A stretch of 64,000 nucleotides of DNA, from the NCBI RefSeq assembly GCF_026343125.1, contig NZ_JAPEMB010000001.1, positions 8,003,501 to 8,067,500 of the forward strand, given 5' to 3'. The stretch's first letter is position 1, and each line of letters starts with the position of its first letter. Below are positions 17,505 through 25,705 of this stretch, in pieces. The translations under genes and the position numbers were made by a program. The DNA comes from Streptomyces sp. NBC_00094 (GTDB lineage Bacteria > Actinomycetota > Actinomycetes > Streptomycetales > Streptomycetaceae). The notes under the pieces are model-generated. The model worked only from the letters and a program-made list of their open reading frames with translations. It was not told the origin of the DNA and did no database searches.

Positions 17505-17728
17505 CGGGGCCTCCCTCCATCGGTCCTCTTCGGGGTCGATTCCAGACTCCCGTCGCCCGGAGGGGGATTCGTCGCGCTGGAGGCCGAGGTGAGGGCTACT
17601 GCCGACGGCGGTGCCGGCCGGCGATTACTCCCGGGGGAGTACGGGAGCGGTGCCGCGTGAAGGGGGATGGACCATGACGTCGGACCGTGACGTGCTGTGG
17701 CGCCGCGCTCCACCGGTCGGCGCGGGCG
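17505..17728. other. Intergenic region upstream of the MMPL operon
   Basis: The gap lies between the MMPL start and the end of the HutD-like gene, both on the minus strand. It includes CCGGCGATTACTCCCGGG at about 17617-17634, unusually AT-containing for its surroundings, which may mark the promoter. No gene is supported here. Confidence 0.3.
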
Positions 17729-18301
17729 TCACCCCACCGGTGCCGGTGCGATGTCCGCCCACAGGGCAGCGTCGCCGGGCGAGAGCGGTGCGACGACGGC
17801 TCCGTCCGACGCGTCGCCGTCCCACCACAGGCCCTGCCCGGATGCCAGGACGTGCCCGTCGGCGCCCGTCTGCCAACGGCCGTTCAGCACGTAGAGCACG
17901 CCGCTGTGCCCGGCGGGCGGGACGACGGGGCCGACGACACGCTCCACCCGGGCCGTCCATCGACCGCGCCGCACCATGATGTTGAGCACCCGACAGGCGC
18001 CGCCCGGCAGCTCGGCGGTCAGCGAGAGGTCGCCGGAGAAGCCGAACGGTTCTCCGGCGCGTACCAAGGCCTGATCGAACTCCCCAGGACTGACCAGCCG
18101 CACACCGTCGCCCGCCAGCAGCGTGAGCGTCCGGTCGACGCCCGGGAACGCCGAGAACGGCCCGTCCCGGTCGATGTCCGCGACACTCGCGCGCCACCCG
18201 AACGCGTCGGACCCCACCGGTCGCGAGGCGATCTCTCGCGTCGCACCCCCACCGTTGAGCCACCGGCCCGCGGTCAGCGAATCGACATCGAAGTGGTGCA
18301 T
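17729..18301 (-). CDS. HutD/Ves-family cupin-like protein (190 aa)
   Basis: MHHFDVDSLTAGRWLNGGGA, then TREIA and FGWRASVADIDRDGPFSAFP are the hallmark opening of HutD/Ves proteins (bicupin fold). PGVDRTLTLLAGDGVRLV and FSGDLSLTAELPGG continue the beta-rich core. The frame is open upstream but this ATG begins the conserved part. HutD is found with histidine-utilisation genes, none of which are nearby; role here unknown. Confidence 0.85.
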   Translation of the reverse strand: MHHFDVDSLTAGRWLNGGGATREIASRPVGSDAFGWRASVADIDRDGPFSAFPGVDRTLTLLAGDGVRLVSPGEFDQALVRAGEPFGFSGDLSLTAELPGGACRVLNIMVRRGRWTARVERVVGPVVPPAGHSGVLYVLNGRWQTGADGHVLASGQGLWWDGDASDGAVVAPLSPGDAALWADIAPAPVG

Positions 18302-18568
18302 GGGCGGGCTCCTGACCTGCGCGCGGAACGGGTACGGATCACCCTCGCACGACCGTACCGGTGGACGGAGGCCATAGCCGAACACAACCTCGGAGAAGCA
18401 CTCGCCTACCTCCCCACGAACCTCCACTGACCCCGGAGCACCTGCTTCCGACGCCCGACGCCCGACGCCCGACGCCACGGAGCCCGGTGGTGAGGCCCGC
18501 CCATGCCGAAGATCACCTCATGTGCAATCCACGTGAAATTCAAAGAGCGTTTCAACGCGTGATCGATG

Positions 18569-18599
18569 TAGGGTATGGGGCATGGAGGTGAGCTCTGTG
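18569..18599 (+). promoter_or_regulatory. Promoter-like hexamer and two alternative starts for tap
   Basis: A -10-like TAGGGT (18569-18574) lies in an unusually AT-rich 60-bp stretch. Transcription from it would begin about 18581, right at the ATG at 18582, allowing leaderless translation. The GTG at 18597 has an excellent SD (GGAGGTGA, 18584-18591). Both starts are in the same frame, five codons apart. No matching -35 is obvious. Confidence 0.4.
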
Positions 18600-20855
18600 C
18601 CTACTGAGGACGAGCTGTTCAGTGCGGTGGATGCGCTGTTGGGCCAGGTCGCTCAGGACGACCTTCCGGCGCCCGAGGAACGCAAGCGCCTACGGGAGGC
18701 CGCGGGGCTGAGCCAGGAGCAGCTCGCGAAGGCGTTGAAGAGCCGGCGCGAGACCATCGGGAACTGGGAGTCAGGCGTCACGGAGCCGCGGCCGCCGAAA
18801 CGCGCCGCCTATGCCCGGCTCCTGGAAGGGCTCGCCGCACGCTTCCCCGCCGCGATCGACGCGGCCGAGGTCCCGCCACCGGCATTCCCGGAAGCGCCCA
18901 CCGGCACGGCCACGACCCAGCCCCCGGCACAGGCCCCCACCCCCACCCCCGCCGCGGCTCCCACCCCCACAGCCGCCCCACCCCCCGCCGTCGAACCGTT
19001 CCAGCACCCCGCGGACTCCGTACCCCCCTCCCGCCCCCCTGCGCACAACCCCAGCCCGCAGGCCTCGGCGCGGCGGCCGGTCGCGAAGAAGACGGCGTCC
19101 CGAAAGCCCCCGACCGCCGCCGCGGACCCCCGCTTCGAGCACGGGCCACTGGCCGTCGTCGACGTCGAGGACGGCGTGGTCTCCGCGTACTGCGTCGGCG
19201 GCCTCGTCCTCGACGTCCCCGCCAAGTCCCTGCCGGCCCTGATCGAGTGGACGCTGACCGAGGCCAGGCTCGGCCAAGCCCGCCTGCACCGCAACGGCCG
19301 CGACGCCGACCCGGTCCTGGTGCTCACGCAGGCAGCGCTGGAGCGCTACGGCCTGCCCGCCACCCTGTCGGACGAGGAGCGACGCGCCGGACGGCTCCCG
19401 GACGCCCACAAGGTGGTCAAGCAGCTCACCAAGGCCGACTGGAAGCTGACCCAGCGCGGATTCGGCGCCTGGGCGAGGATCTACCGCCCGGCCGAAGGGG
19501 CGAAGCGCCACTGCGTCCAGCTGTGCATCCCGTCCTGGAACGCTCTGGACGTCCGCGAGTGGGACCGCAAGAGCGACCCGCAGCTGCCGACGATGCACCC
19601 GGCGGACCTCGCCCGCTACCTGGGTACGTACGCGGACAGGGTGATGACGCCGCGCGGCACCACGGCGGTCACCGGCCTGGAACTGATGGTCGCGCTGCGC
19701 CCGCCGACCCGCGCGGAGAAGGACGGAACGACCGGCGAGTTCAAGCGGGCGTTCAACACCGACGCGCTCACCGCGGTGTACGACGTGGTGGAGTGCGAGG
19801 TCCCCGACGAACACCCCCTCCTCAAAGGCAGGTTCGCCCGGCACCACCTGAGGACCCCGGCCGAGATGCTGATGGAGGAGCCGTACGACTGGTGCCGGCA
19901 GCTGACCGACGAGGAGTGCATGAACCCGTACCTGGTCGCGGTCGACATCAACATGTCGTTCGCCGCGGCCGCGAACGGGCTCACCGTCGGACTGGACGGC
20001 CCGACCCACCTCACCGGCAACCCGGCCTTCGACCCGACGCTGCCCGGCTCGTGGCTGGTCGACCTCTCCCACGTCGACCTCTCGCGCGTGGACGTCGGCG
20101 GCCGTACGGTCGACGGCGCCCGGCTCCCGAGCCCGTTCACGCCCAAGGGCGACCACCCGACCGGGCCGGCCTGGTACGCCACCCCCACCGTCCAGTACGC
20201 GGTCGAGCTCGGCTTCGGCGTCGCGCCGATCGAGGCGTACGTGCGCACCCGGACCGGCCGCTACCTGGACGGCTGGTACAAGCACCTGCGCGACGCGTAC
20301 GTGGCGACGATGGCCGACCTCGACGTCACCACCGACCTGTCCGGGAGCGAGTTCCTGGAGGCGATGGCCGACTCCCGTCGGGTCGACCCGACGATGGCGC
20401 TGCTGGTGACCGCGATCAAGGCGACCGCGAAGGGCGGCATCGGCAAGCTGCGCCAGCGCAACCGCGGACAGGTCCCGTACTACGAGCCGTGGCCGGCCCT
20501 GGCCCGGGAGACGTGGCGCCCCGACATCCGGGCCGCCGTGCTGGCGAACCAGCGGATCGGCCTGCACCGCAAGCTGATGAAGACGGCGGCCGCCGCCGAC
20601 CTGTACCCGGTCGCGATCGGCACCGACGCCATCGTGTACCCCTCACCCGGCCCGTCCCCGCTGGACGTCCTGCCGCACACCCCGGAGGGCAAGCCCGCAC
20701 CGGGCACCTTCCGGCTCGGGGTGTCGCCGGGCATGGTCAAGCACCAGGGCACGCAGACCGTGCTGTGGGCCGAGGAGCAGTTCGAGGAGCACGGCGGCGT
20801 GTTCAACGTCGCCAACCTCATCAAGACGGACCCGGCTGCCGGAGAAGGGGAGTAA
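18597..20855 (+). CDS. tap: Telomere-associated protein Tap (752 aa)
   Basis: N-terminal XRE helix-turn-helix at residues about 30-75 (LREAAGLSQEQLAKALKSRR, ETIGNWESG), a Pro/Ala/Thr-rich linker (95-170), then a large conserved domain (AVVDVEDGVVSAYCVGGLVL; NPYLVAVDINMSFAAAANGL; GPAWYATPTVQYAVELGFGV). This matches Streptomyces Tap, which binds the 3' overhang of replicating linear ends and recruits the terminal protein. The tpg gene follows 6 bases after the stop. The GTG with the SD is taken as start; the ATG at 18582 would add five residues. No transposase or plasmid genes flank it. Confidence 0.92.
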   Translation: MPTEDELFSAVDALLGQVAQDDLPAPEERKRLREAAGLSQEQLAKALKSRRETIGNWESGVTEPRPPKRAAYARLLEGLAARFPAAIDAAEVPPPAFPEAPTGTATTQPPAQAPTPTPAAAPTPTAAPPPAVEPFQHPADSVPPSRPPAHNPSPQASARRPVAKKTASRKPPTAAADPRFEHGPLAVVDVEDGVVSAYCVGGLVLDVPAKSLPALIEWTLTEARLGQARLHRNGRDADPVLVLTQAALERYGLPATLSDEERRAGRLPDAHKVVKQLTKADWKLTQRGFGAWARIYRPAEGAKRHCVQLCIPSWNALDVREWDRKSDPQLPTMHPADLARYLGTYADRVMTPRGTTAVTGLELMVALRPPTRAEKDGTTGEFKRAFNTDALTAVYDVVECEVPDEHPLLKGRFARHHLRTPAEMLMEEPYDWCRQLTDEECMNPYLVAVDINMSFAAAANGLTVGLDGPTHLTGNPAFDPTLPGSWLVDLSHVDLSRVDVGGRTVDGARLPSPFTPKGDHPTGPAWYATPTVQYAVELGFGVAPIEAYVRTRTGRYLDGWYKHLRDAYVATMADLDVTTDLSGSEFLEAMADSRRVDPTMALLVTAIKATAKGGIGKLRQRNRGQVPYYEPWPALARETWRPDIRAAVLANQRIGLHRKLMKTAAAADLYPVAIGTDAIVYPSPGPSPLDVLPHTPEGKPAPGTFRLGVSPGMVKHQGTQTVLWAEEQFEEHGGVFNVANLIKTDPAAGEGE

Positions 20856-20861
20856 CGGACC

Positions 20862-21422
20862 ATGGCGGCGGACTCGTTCGGCGACAGCCTGGACCGCGCA
20901 CTGGAGGGGGCGTTCACCCGCCCGGCCCCCAAGGGCGCGCAGGCGCAGATGAAGTACCTGGTCAAGCAGCTCAAGGGCACCAAGGCCGTCGCCCAGGCGC
21001 TCGGGGTGTCGCAGCGCACGGTGGAGCGGTACGTCGCCGGCAAGCTGAAGCGGCCCCGCCAGGAGCTCCGCGAGCGCATGGAGCGCGAGGTCAGGAAGCG
21101 GTGGCAGCCGCAGATCCGCGCGAAGGCCCGGAAGAAGGCGGCGTCCACGGACGGCCTGGTGGTCTCCACCCGAGCCCGCTTCGGCTTCACCGCCGCTCCG
21201 GGCACGACGGACGACGCCCGGATCCGCGACATCACCCAGGCCCTGCCGCCCCAGTGGGCGGACCGCCTGTACACGGCCCGCGAGCAGGGAGCCGACGAAC
21301 GCCGGCTCCAGCGCATCGCCGCGGAGGGCCTGGCGGAGATGTACTTCCGGGCCGACAACACGCGGGCGCACGGCCTGGGCGTGGAGTTCACCGACGTACA
21401 GCACATCGAGATCGAGCTGTAG
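20862..21422 (+). CDS. tpg: Telomere terminal protein Tpg (186 aa)
   Basis: Terminal protein covalently capping 5' ends of linear Streptomyces replicons and priming end-patching. Sequence shows the typical start FTRPAPKGAQAQMKYLVKQL, a helix-turn-helix (KAVAQALGVSQRTVERYVAG), a basic region (KRWQPQIRAKARKKA) and the conserved RARFGFTAAPGTTDDARIRD, where a Thr near 115 corresponds to the known DNA-linked residue of Tpg. C-terminus GLGVEFTDVQHIEIEL is also typical. Length equals the family (about 185). Cotranscribed with tap. Confidence 0.93.
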   Translation: MAADSFGDSLDRALEGAFTRPAPKGAQAQMKYLVKQLKGTKAVAQALGVSQRTVERYVAGKLKRPRQELRERMEREVRKRWQPQIRAKARKKAASTDGLVVSTRARFGFTAAPGTTDDARIRDITQALPPQWADRLYTAREQGADERRLQRIAAEGLAEMYFRADNTRAHGLGVEFTDVQHIEIEL

Positions 21423-21732
21423 TCACGGCGACGGCCGGACAAGGCTCCGGTCGGCGAGGGAGTCACGGCTACCAGGACCGATCCGCGTCATTGTGCGGGG
21501 CGTGAGGTTTGCCGCCGGTAGTTCGGGCACTGGGGCGCAGGTCCTAGGCCCGGAGGCGGACCGTCGCCCGCCCTTCGGTGCCCTCGTGGCCGAACGGTCC
21601 GTCAACCTCTCGGCCCGATGGCTCCGGCGTCACCACGGTCAGTAGGGGGCGGCACATCCCTCCCGCGCCGCGCGCGCGACCGAATCAGTGATCGACGACA
21701 GTCCCCGTGGCTGTCCCGCTAGGCTCTGGTCG
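21423..21732. other. Gap downstream of tpg, no gene seen
   Basis: About 310 bases without a supported gene. A CCGGACAAGGCTCCGG near-palindrome (about 21434-21449) follows the tpg stop and may terminate the tap-tpg transcript. No telomere-like palindrome series or long repeat is visible. Confidence 0.35.
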
Positions 21733-22434
21733 GTGACGAACGACGTGACCTTGATGCCGTTACAGCGGAGCGAGCAGGCAGTTCTCCAGGCGATCCGTGA
21801 ACACGGTGGCCGACCCGTCAGCGTGGCCGGCCTCGCGCGGGCGACGGGGTACAGCCCGGCCGCGGTCACCCGGGCCCGCCGGTTGCTGCGTGACCGCGGC
21901 CTGTTGGAGTACGAGTCGGGGAACGGGCACACGCCCACCCGCTACCGACTCCCCGGGCAGGCGCCCACCCGCACGGGGCCGCCCCAGCCGCCCGCTCGAA
22001 CGGACCACGAACCGGTGATGCTCGGCGGGTACCACCTCGGCCGCACGGTTTCCTCAGGAACCCTTCACCTTCTCGACGCCGACGGCGAGCTCCCCGAGGT
22101 GCCGGACCGGTTCCGCTGCGACACCGTGTGCCGGCCGACACCGGAGACCGCGCCCACGATGGAGATCGCACGCGGCGACGTCGACTGGGACCGGCTGTGC
22201 CGCTCCTGTCTGACCGCGATCGGCGCACCGCCCGGAACCGGTCCGACGAGCCGTGTCGAGACGACCTGGCAGGTTCAGGTGTGGCACCCCCAGACCCATC
22301 AGTGGCTGCCGATCGGCCGTCCGCACGACAACGAACCGGCCGCCCGTGCCGCTCGCAGGGAACGGGAGGTCCAACACGGCGAACTCCGTTTCCGGCTCGT
22401 CGTGCGCACAACCTCGGAGACCGCGGTTCCCTGA
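21733..22434 (+). CDS. MarR-like winged-helix protein with Cys-x2-Cys C-terminal part; contains a TTA codon (233 aa)
   Basis: Residues about 10-75 form a winged helix: SEQAVLQAIREHGGRPVSVA, GLARATGYSPAAVTRARRLL, RDRGLLEYESGNGHTPTRYR. After a Pro-rich linker, FRCDTVCRPTP and DRLCRSCLTAIG suggest a four-Cys metal site. The tenth codon of this start is TTA (21760-21762), the rare leucine codon that makes translation depend on bldA tRNA in Streptomyces. GTG 21733 is chosen; a GTG at 21688 would also include the TTA. Function unknown; probably a transcription regulator. Confidence 0.7.
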   Translation: MTNDVTLMPLQRSEQAVLQAIREHGGRPVSVAGLARATGYSPAAVTRARRLLRDRGLLEYESGNGHTPTRYRLPGQAPTRTGPPQPPARTDHEPVMLGGYHLGRTVSSGTLHLLDADGELPEVPDRFRCDTVCRPTPETAPTMEIARGDVDWDRLCRSCLTAIGAPPGTGPTSRVETTWQVQVWHPQTHQWLPIGRPHDNEPAARAARREREVQHGELRFRLVVRTTSETAVP

Positions 22435-22508
22435 CGGCCCTCGCCCCGGCGATGCCGACCGAGGAGCCGAGGCTCAGCGCTTGCGTCACCCCCCCCGCGT
22501 ACGACGTA

Positions 22509-22541
22509 CCCCCTCCTCGACTGGTCCGCCGGGGGAGGGGG
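22509..22541. terminator. Hairpin between convergent wHTH and ABC genes
   Basis: CCCCCTCC (22509-22516) pairs with GGAGGGGG (22534-22541). Its place between convergent genes suggests bidirectional termination. Confidence 0.5.
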
Positions 22542-22611
22542 CGCGGTGTTCACAGGATGCTCCGCCCGAATCGCCTGCCGCCCCGCCCGCCCTGCCCTCC
22601 GTCGGGCCGGA

Positions 22612-24684
22612 CTACCCGCCTGTCGCCCCGCCCGACGTGCCGGCAGACGTGCCGCCCGACGTGCTACCCGTCCAGCCCTCCGCCGCGGCGGACTGCGCCG
22701 GCACCGAAGGCGCCGCGAACTGGCGTGCCTGCAGCTCGTACGCCTCCCGGAACGCCCCGGTGCTCGTGGCGGGGTCCATGAGCTGGGCGAACGTACCGTG
22801 CTCGACGACCCGGCCCGCATCGAGTACGTAGATCAGATCGGCGTGCCGCACGCTGTGGAGGCGATGCGTGATCAGGACGGTGGTCTGGCCTGTGCCGGCG
22901 AGCCGGTGGATCTGGTCGAACACCCGCTGCTCAGCGGCAGGATCCAGAGCACTGGTCGGTTCGTCGACGATCAGCACCTGCCCGTCGCGCGCCTTGGCCC
23001 GGGCCAGGCCGATCTTCTGCCACTGTCCGCCGGAAAGCTCCTGTCCGCCCCGGTAGCCCTTGGCCAGCAGGGTGCTCAGGCCGCGGGGGAGTCCCTTGGC
23101 CACGTCGTCGGCTCCCGCGTACGCGGCCGCGGCCTCGATGACCGTGTCGTCCATGGCGACGTCGCTGCGCCCGATACCGATGTTCACCCGGGCGGTGAAC
23201 GGCCACCGCTGGAAGTCCTGCGCGACCATCGCCACCCGCGAGAACAGCCGGGCTCGACACGCCTCGGCGGCGCTGACCTCCCCCCACAGGACCCGTCCGG
23301 AAGCGGGCAGGTGCAGGCCGGACAACAGCTTCGCCACGGTCGACTTGCCCGATCCGTTCCTCCCCACCAGAGCCACGGTCCTGCCGCGGGGGATGACGAG
23401 GTCCACCTCCCGCAGAGACGGCTTGTCGGCACCGTGGTAGGCGAAGGTGACGTTCTCGAAGCGGATCGCGTCGAAGTCGTCCGGTACGTCCACACCCGCT
23501 TCCGGGATCGCCCGCCGCTCCGCCTCGGTGCACAGCCGCTCCAGGTCCGCGACGAACAGCGACTCCTCCTGGATGTCGGTGACCCGCAGCACCAGGTCGG
23601 TGATGCTCGACGACCCGGCCCGGATCGCGAGCACCGCGGTACCGCCGACCGCGAGCGCCATCTGCCCGTTCCACAGCAGCAGACCGAGCACCCCGTACGC
23701 GGCCACCGTGGCGACACCACGAGCCCCGTCAGCGACCAGCCCCGTACGTGCCGCTACCCACGCGAGCCGGGTCTGTTCCCGCTCGCTCGTCTCCGCCATG
23801 CCCCGGAAGTGCTCCAGCAGGAACGGACCCACATCGTGGACCCGGACCTCACCCGCCGCCTGCTGGTCGATCAGCAGCCGGCTGATCAACTGCGCCGCAC
23901 GCGCGTGCTGGACGAACCGGTGCCAGCTCGTGTACCGCGCCCGGGCCATCGTCAGCGAGCCCCACGCGCTCGGCAACGCCATCGCCACCAGCAGAGGCAG
24001 AAGCGCCCAGTGCAGGACGGTCAGCACGCTCGCGGCGGCGATCAGCGAGATCCCCGAGGCGACCACGGCCGTGCAGTAGCCCACCATCCGCCGGGCCCCG
24101 TCGGCGCCCCACTGCGCCGAGTCCATCAGCTTGTGGAAGGCGTCGTCCTCGATCGCGTCCATCTCCACCCGGGCGACGAGCCCCAGGTACCGCTCGGTGG
24201 CGACCCGTTGGACCTTGGGCTCGAGCACCCCCGTCGAGGCGGTCGAGGCGGACTTCAGCAGCGAGGCGACGACCGCCATCACCGACACGAGCACGAGCGC
24301 CGGCACGGATGCCCTCAGCCGGTCGGCGAGGGTTCCCGAGGCCAGCAACTCGGCGAGCAGCGCGTTCACCGCCACCAGGGTGAAGGCCTGCGCCACGCCT
24401 CGGCCGACCTCGCTGAACGCGACCGTGTACAGGGCCCGCCGGTCGGCCTGACGCGCCAGTCGTACGGCGACGGCGACCTGCCGCGGAAAGCTCACGGCCA
24501 TGCTCCACATGCCGAGCTTCACCCAGGTGCCGCGGTACTGGTTCCAGCCCTGGTCGTAGTCGAGCCGGCCGCCGAACAGCAGCTGCTCGGACGCCGAATG
24601 AGTGCCCGTCCCGGCTTCGGGCGACGAGCCGTCCGAGGCGGTCGTCTTGTCCGAAGCGCTCGTCTTGTCCGAAGTGCTCGTCAT
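22612..24684 (-). CDS. ABC exporter, fused permease and ATPase (690 aa)
   Basis: Type IV ABC half-transporter: membrane domain residues about 60-370, nucleotide-binding domain 395-640. Walker A VALVGRNGSGKST, signature LSGGQWQKIGLARA, Walker B VLIVDEPTSALD and a switch His in VLITHRL are intact. The N-terminal tail repeats SDKTSASDKTTASD, and the C-terminus ends with a Gly/Thr/Ser run. This subgroup often accompanies ribosomal peptides in actinobacteria. The ATG overlaps the stop of a 49-codon ORF as ATGA. Confidence 0.9.
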   Translation of the reverse strand: MTSTSDKTSASDKTTASDGSSPEAGTGTHSASEQLLFGGRLDYDQGWNQYRGTWVKLGMWSMAVSFPRQVAVAVRLARQADRRALYTVAFSEVGRGVAQAFTLVAVNALLAELLASGTLADRLRASVPALVLVSVMAVVASLLKSASTASTGVLEPKVQRVATERYLGLVARVEMDAIEDDAFHKLMDSAQWGADGARRMVGYCTAVVASGISLIAAASVLTVLHWALLPLLVAMALPSAWGSLTMARARYTSWHRFVQHARAAQLISRLLIDQQAAGEVRVHDVGPFLLEHFRGMAETSEREQTRLAWVAARTGLVADGARGVATVAAYGVLGLLLWNGQMALAVGGTAVLAIRAGSSSITDLVLRVTDIQEESLFVADLERLCTEAERRAIPEAGVDVPDDFDAIRFENVTFAYHGADKPSLREVDLVIPRGRTVALVGRNGSGKSTVAKLLSGLHLPASGRVLWGEVSAAEACRARLFSRVAMVAQDFQRWPFTARVNIGIGRSDVAMDDTVIEAAAAYAGADDVAKGLPRGLSTLLAKGYRGGQELSGGQWQKIGLARAKARDGQVLIVDEPTSALDPAAEQRVFDQIHRLAGTGQTTVLITHRLHSVRHADLIYVLDAGRVVEHGTFAQLMDPATSTGAFREAYELQARQFAAPSVPAQSAAAEGWTGSTSGGTSAGTSGGATGG

Positions 24685-24830
24685 GCCCCCCACCTCGTAT
24701 CCGGCCGTGCTGAACGGAACGCGCCCGCGCCACGGCGACGGCCCATGACGTGGATCGGGGCCCCGAGGGGCTTCGGAGGCCGGGCGGGAACAGGAAGGGG
24801 AGCGGCAAGACGATGAGGCAGGGGGTACAT
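24681..24830 (-). CDS. Candidate small ORF coupled to the ABC exporter (49 aa)
   Basis: ATG at 24830 has GGAG six bases upstream and the TGA overlaps the exporter ATG (ATGA). The peptide begins MYPLPHRLAAPLPVPARPPK and continues PLGAPIHVMGRRRGAGAFRS: proline-rich, basic, with no Cys. The frame stays open upstream. It could be a translational-coupling leader, a small exported peptide or noise of GC-rich DNA; no maturation enzyme gene is nearby. Confidence 0.35.
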   Translation of the reverse strand: MYPLPHRLAAPLPVPARPPKPLGAPIHVMGRRRGAGAFRSARPDTRWGA

Positions 24831-25222
24831 GGCGTTCTCCAGGAGGAGGCGAGTCGATGTGTCGGAAAGCTCAACGACGACACCGGTCCTGTCGAACACA
24901 TGTGTTTCGGACGCCGTACGAACCCCGTGGCAGAGCGAAAGTCCGTTCGTGCCGGGTACACCGACCGTTGCGGGGCCGGGCCGGGGCCGGGACGCGTGGG
25001 TGGCCGAATCGCCGATACCGATCCCATGGAGGATCCTTCGGCCGGTCGGACCGTACGGGTCGTACTCAGCGGCGGAGGGAGTGACAGCCCTTCCGGGCCG
25101 GCTCGGCGGACAGCCGTGGGGAAGGGCCGCCATGAAGCACCGTCGGGGACGCCCCGGCGTCCGGCGGCAGACCCGACGGCCGCCCGCGGCCGCGCCAGGT
25201 GGCGCCGACGGTCCGACCCGTC
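24831..25222. other. Gap upstream of the exporter unit, no gene seen
   Basis: Nearly 400 bases with locally lower GC at 24840-24960, which may hold the exporter promoter. Open frames exist on both strands but none has an SD plus family-like sequence. Confidence 0.3.
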
Positions 25223-25576
25223 TCAGCGGAACTCGTGGACCACCTGGATCTCGCCGACGATGTGGGCGTTGAAGGCGTCCAACTCCTCGGCAGGCACCCA
25301 GAGCTCGAGGATCGTGCGCCCGCCGGCCTGCTGGACGGGATAGCGGCCCAGGAACTCCGACTCGACCTCGAAGCGGGTGACGAACCCGGCGCCGTTGTGC
25401 TTCACGTTCCAGTCCCGAGCGATCTTGATCGCGTAGTCCTCGTCGAGGACCGGGTAGAAGATCGGCTGCTCGGGGAGCCGGGGCGGCCACGCACGCCAGT
25501 TCAGCGCACGGACCAGATCCAGCTCCTGCGGGCCGGTGGGGCGCCACAGGGTCGTCGTGGCCGGCTGACTGGTCAT
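25223..25576 (-). CDS. Conserved small protein labelled ADP-ribosylation/crystallin J1-like (117 aa)
   Basis: LWRPTGPQELDLVRALNWRA, then WPPRLPEQPIFYPVLDEDYA and IARDWNVKHNGAGFVTRFEV are diagnostic of a small actinobacterial family commonly labelled ADP-ribosylation/crystallin J1, without the ADP-ribosylglycohydrolase fold. Ends LDAFNAHIVGEIQVVHEF. Compact single domain, cytoplasmic. Function unknown; the label comes from homologue annotation remembered, not from visible catalytic residues. Confidence 0.72.
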   Translation of the reverse strand: MTSQPATTTLWRPTGPQELDLVRALNWRAWPPRLPEQPIFYPVLDEDYAIKIARDWNVKHNGAGFVTRFEVESEFLGRYPVQQAGGRTILELWVPAEELDAFNAHIVGEIQVVHEFR

Positions 25577-25705
25577 CTGATCGCTCTCTCGACGGGGGAA
25601 CCGCGGGCGCGGCTGGTCGGAGGCCGGACGTTACCGGCACCGCGCCCTCACCCGCACGCGGTTTCCCGCCCCCAGCGTCCTCATGGCCACGACCATGACC
25701 CAGCC

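Noticed and set aside
18771-20567. 600-residue frame opposite tap
   Set aside because: Low-complexity reverse of a well-recognised coding gene, no SD, no motif.
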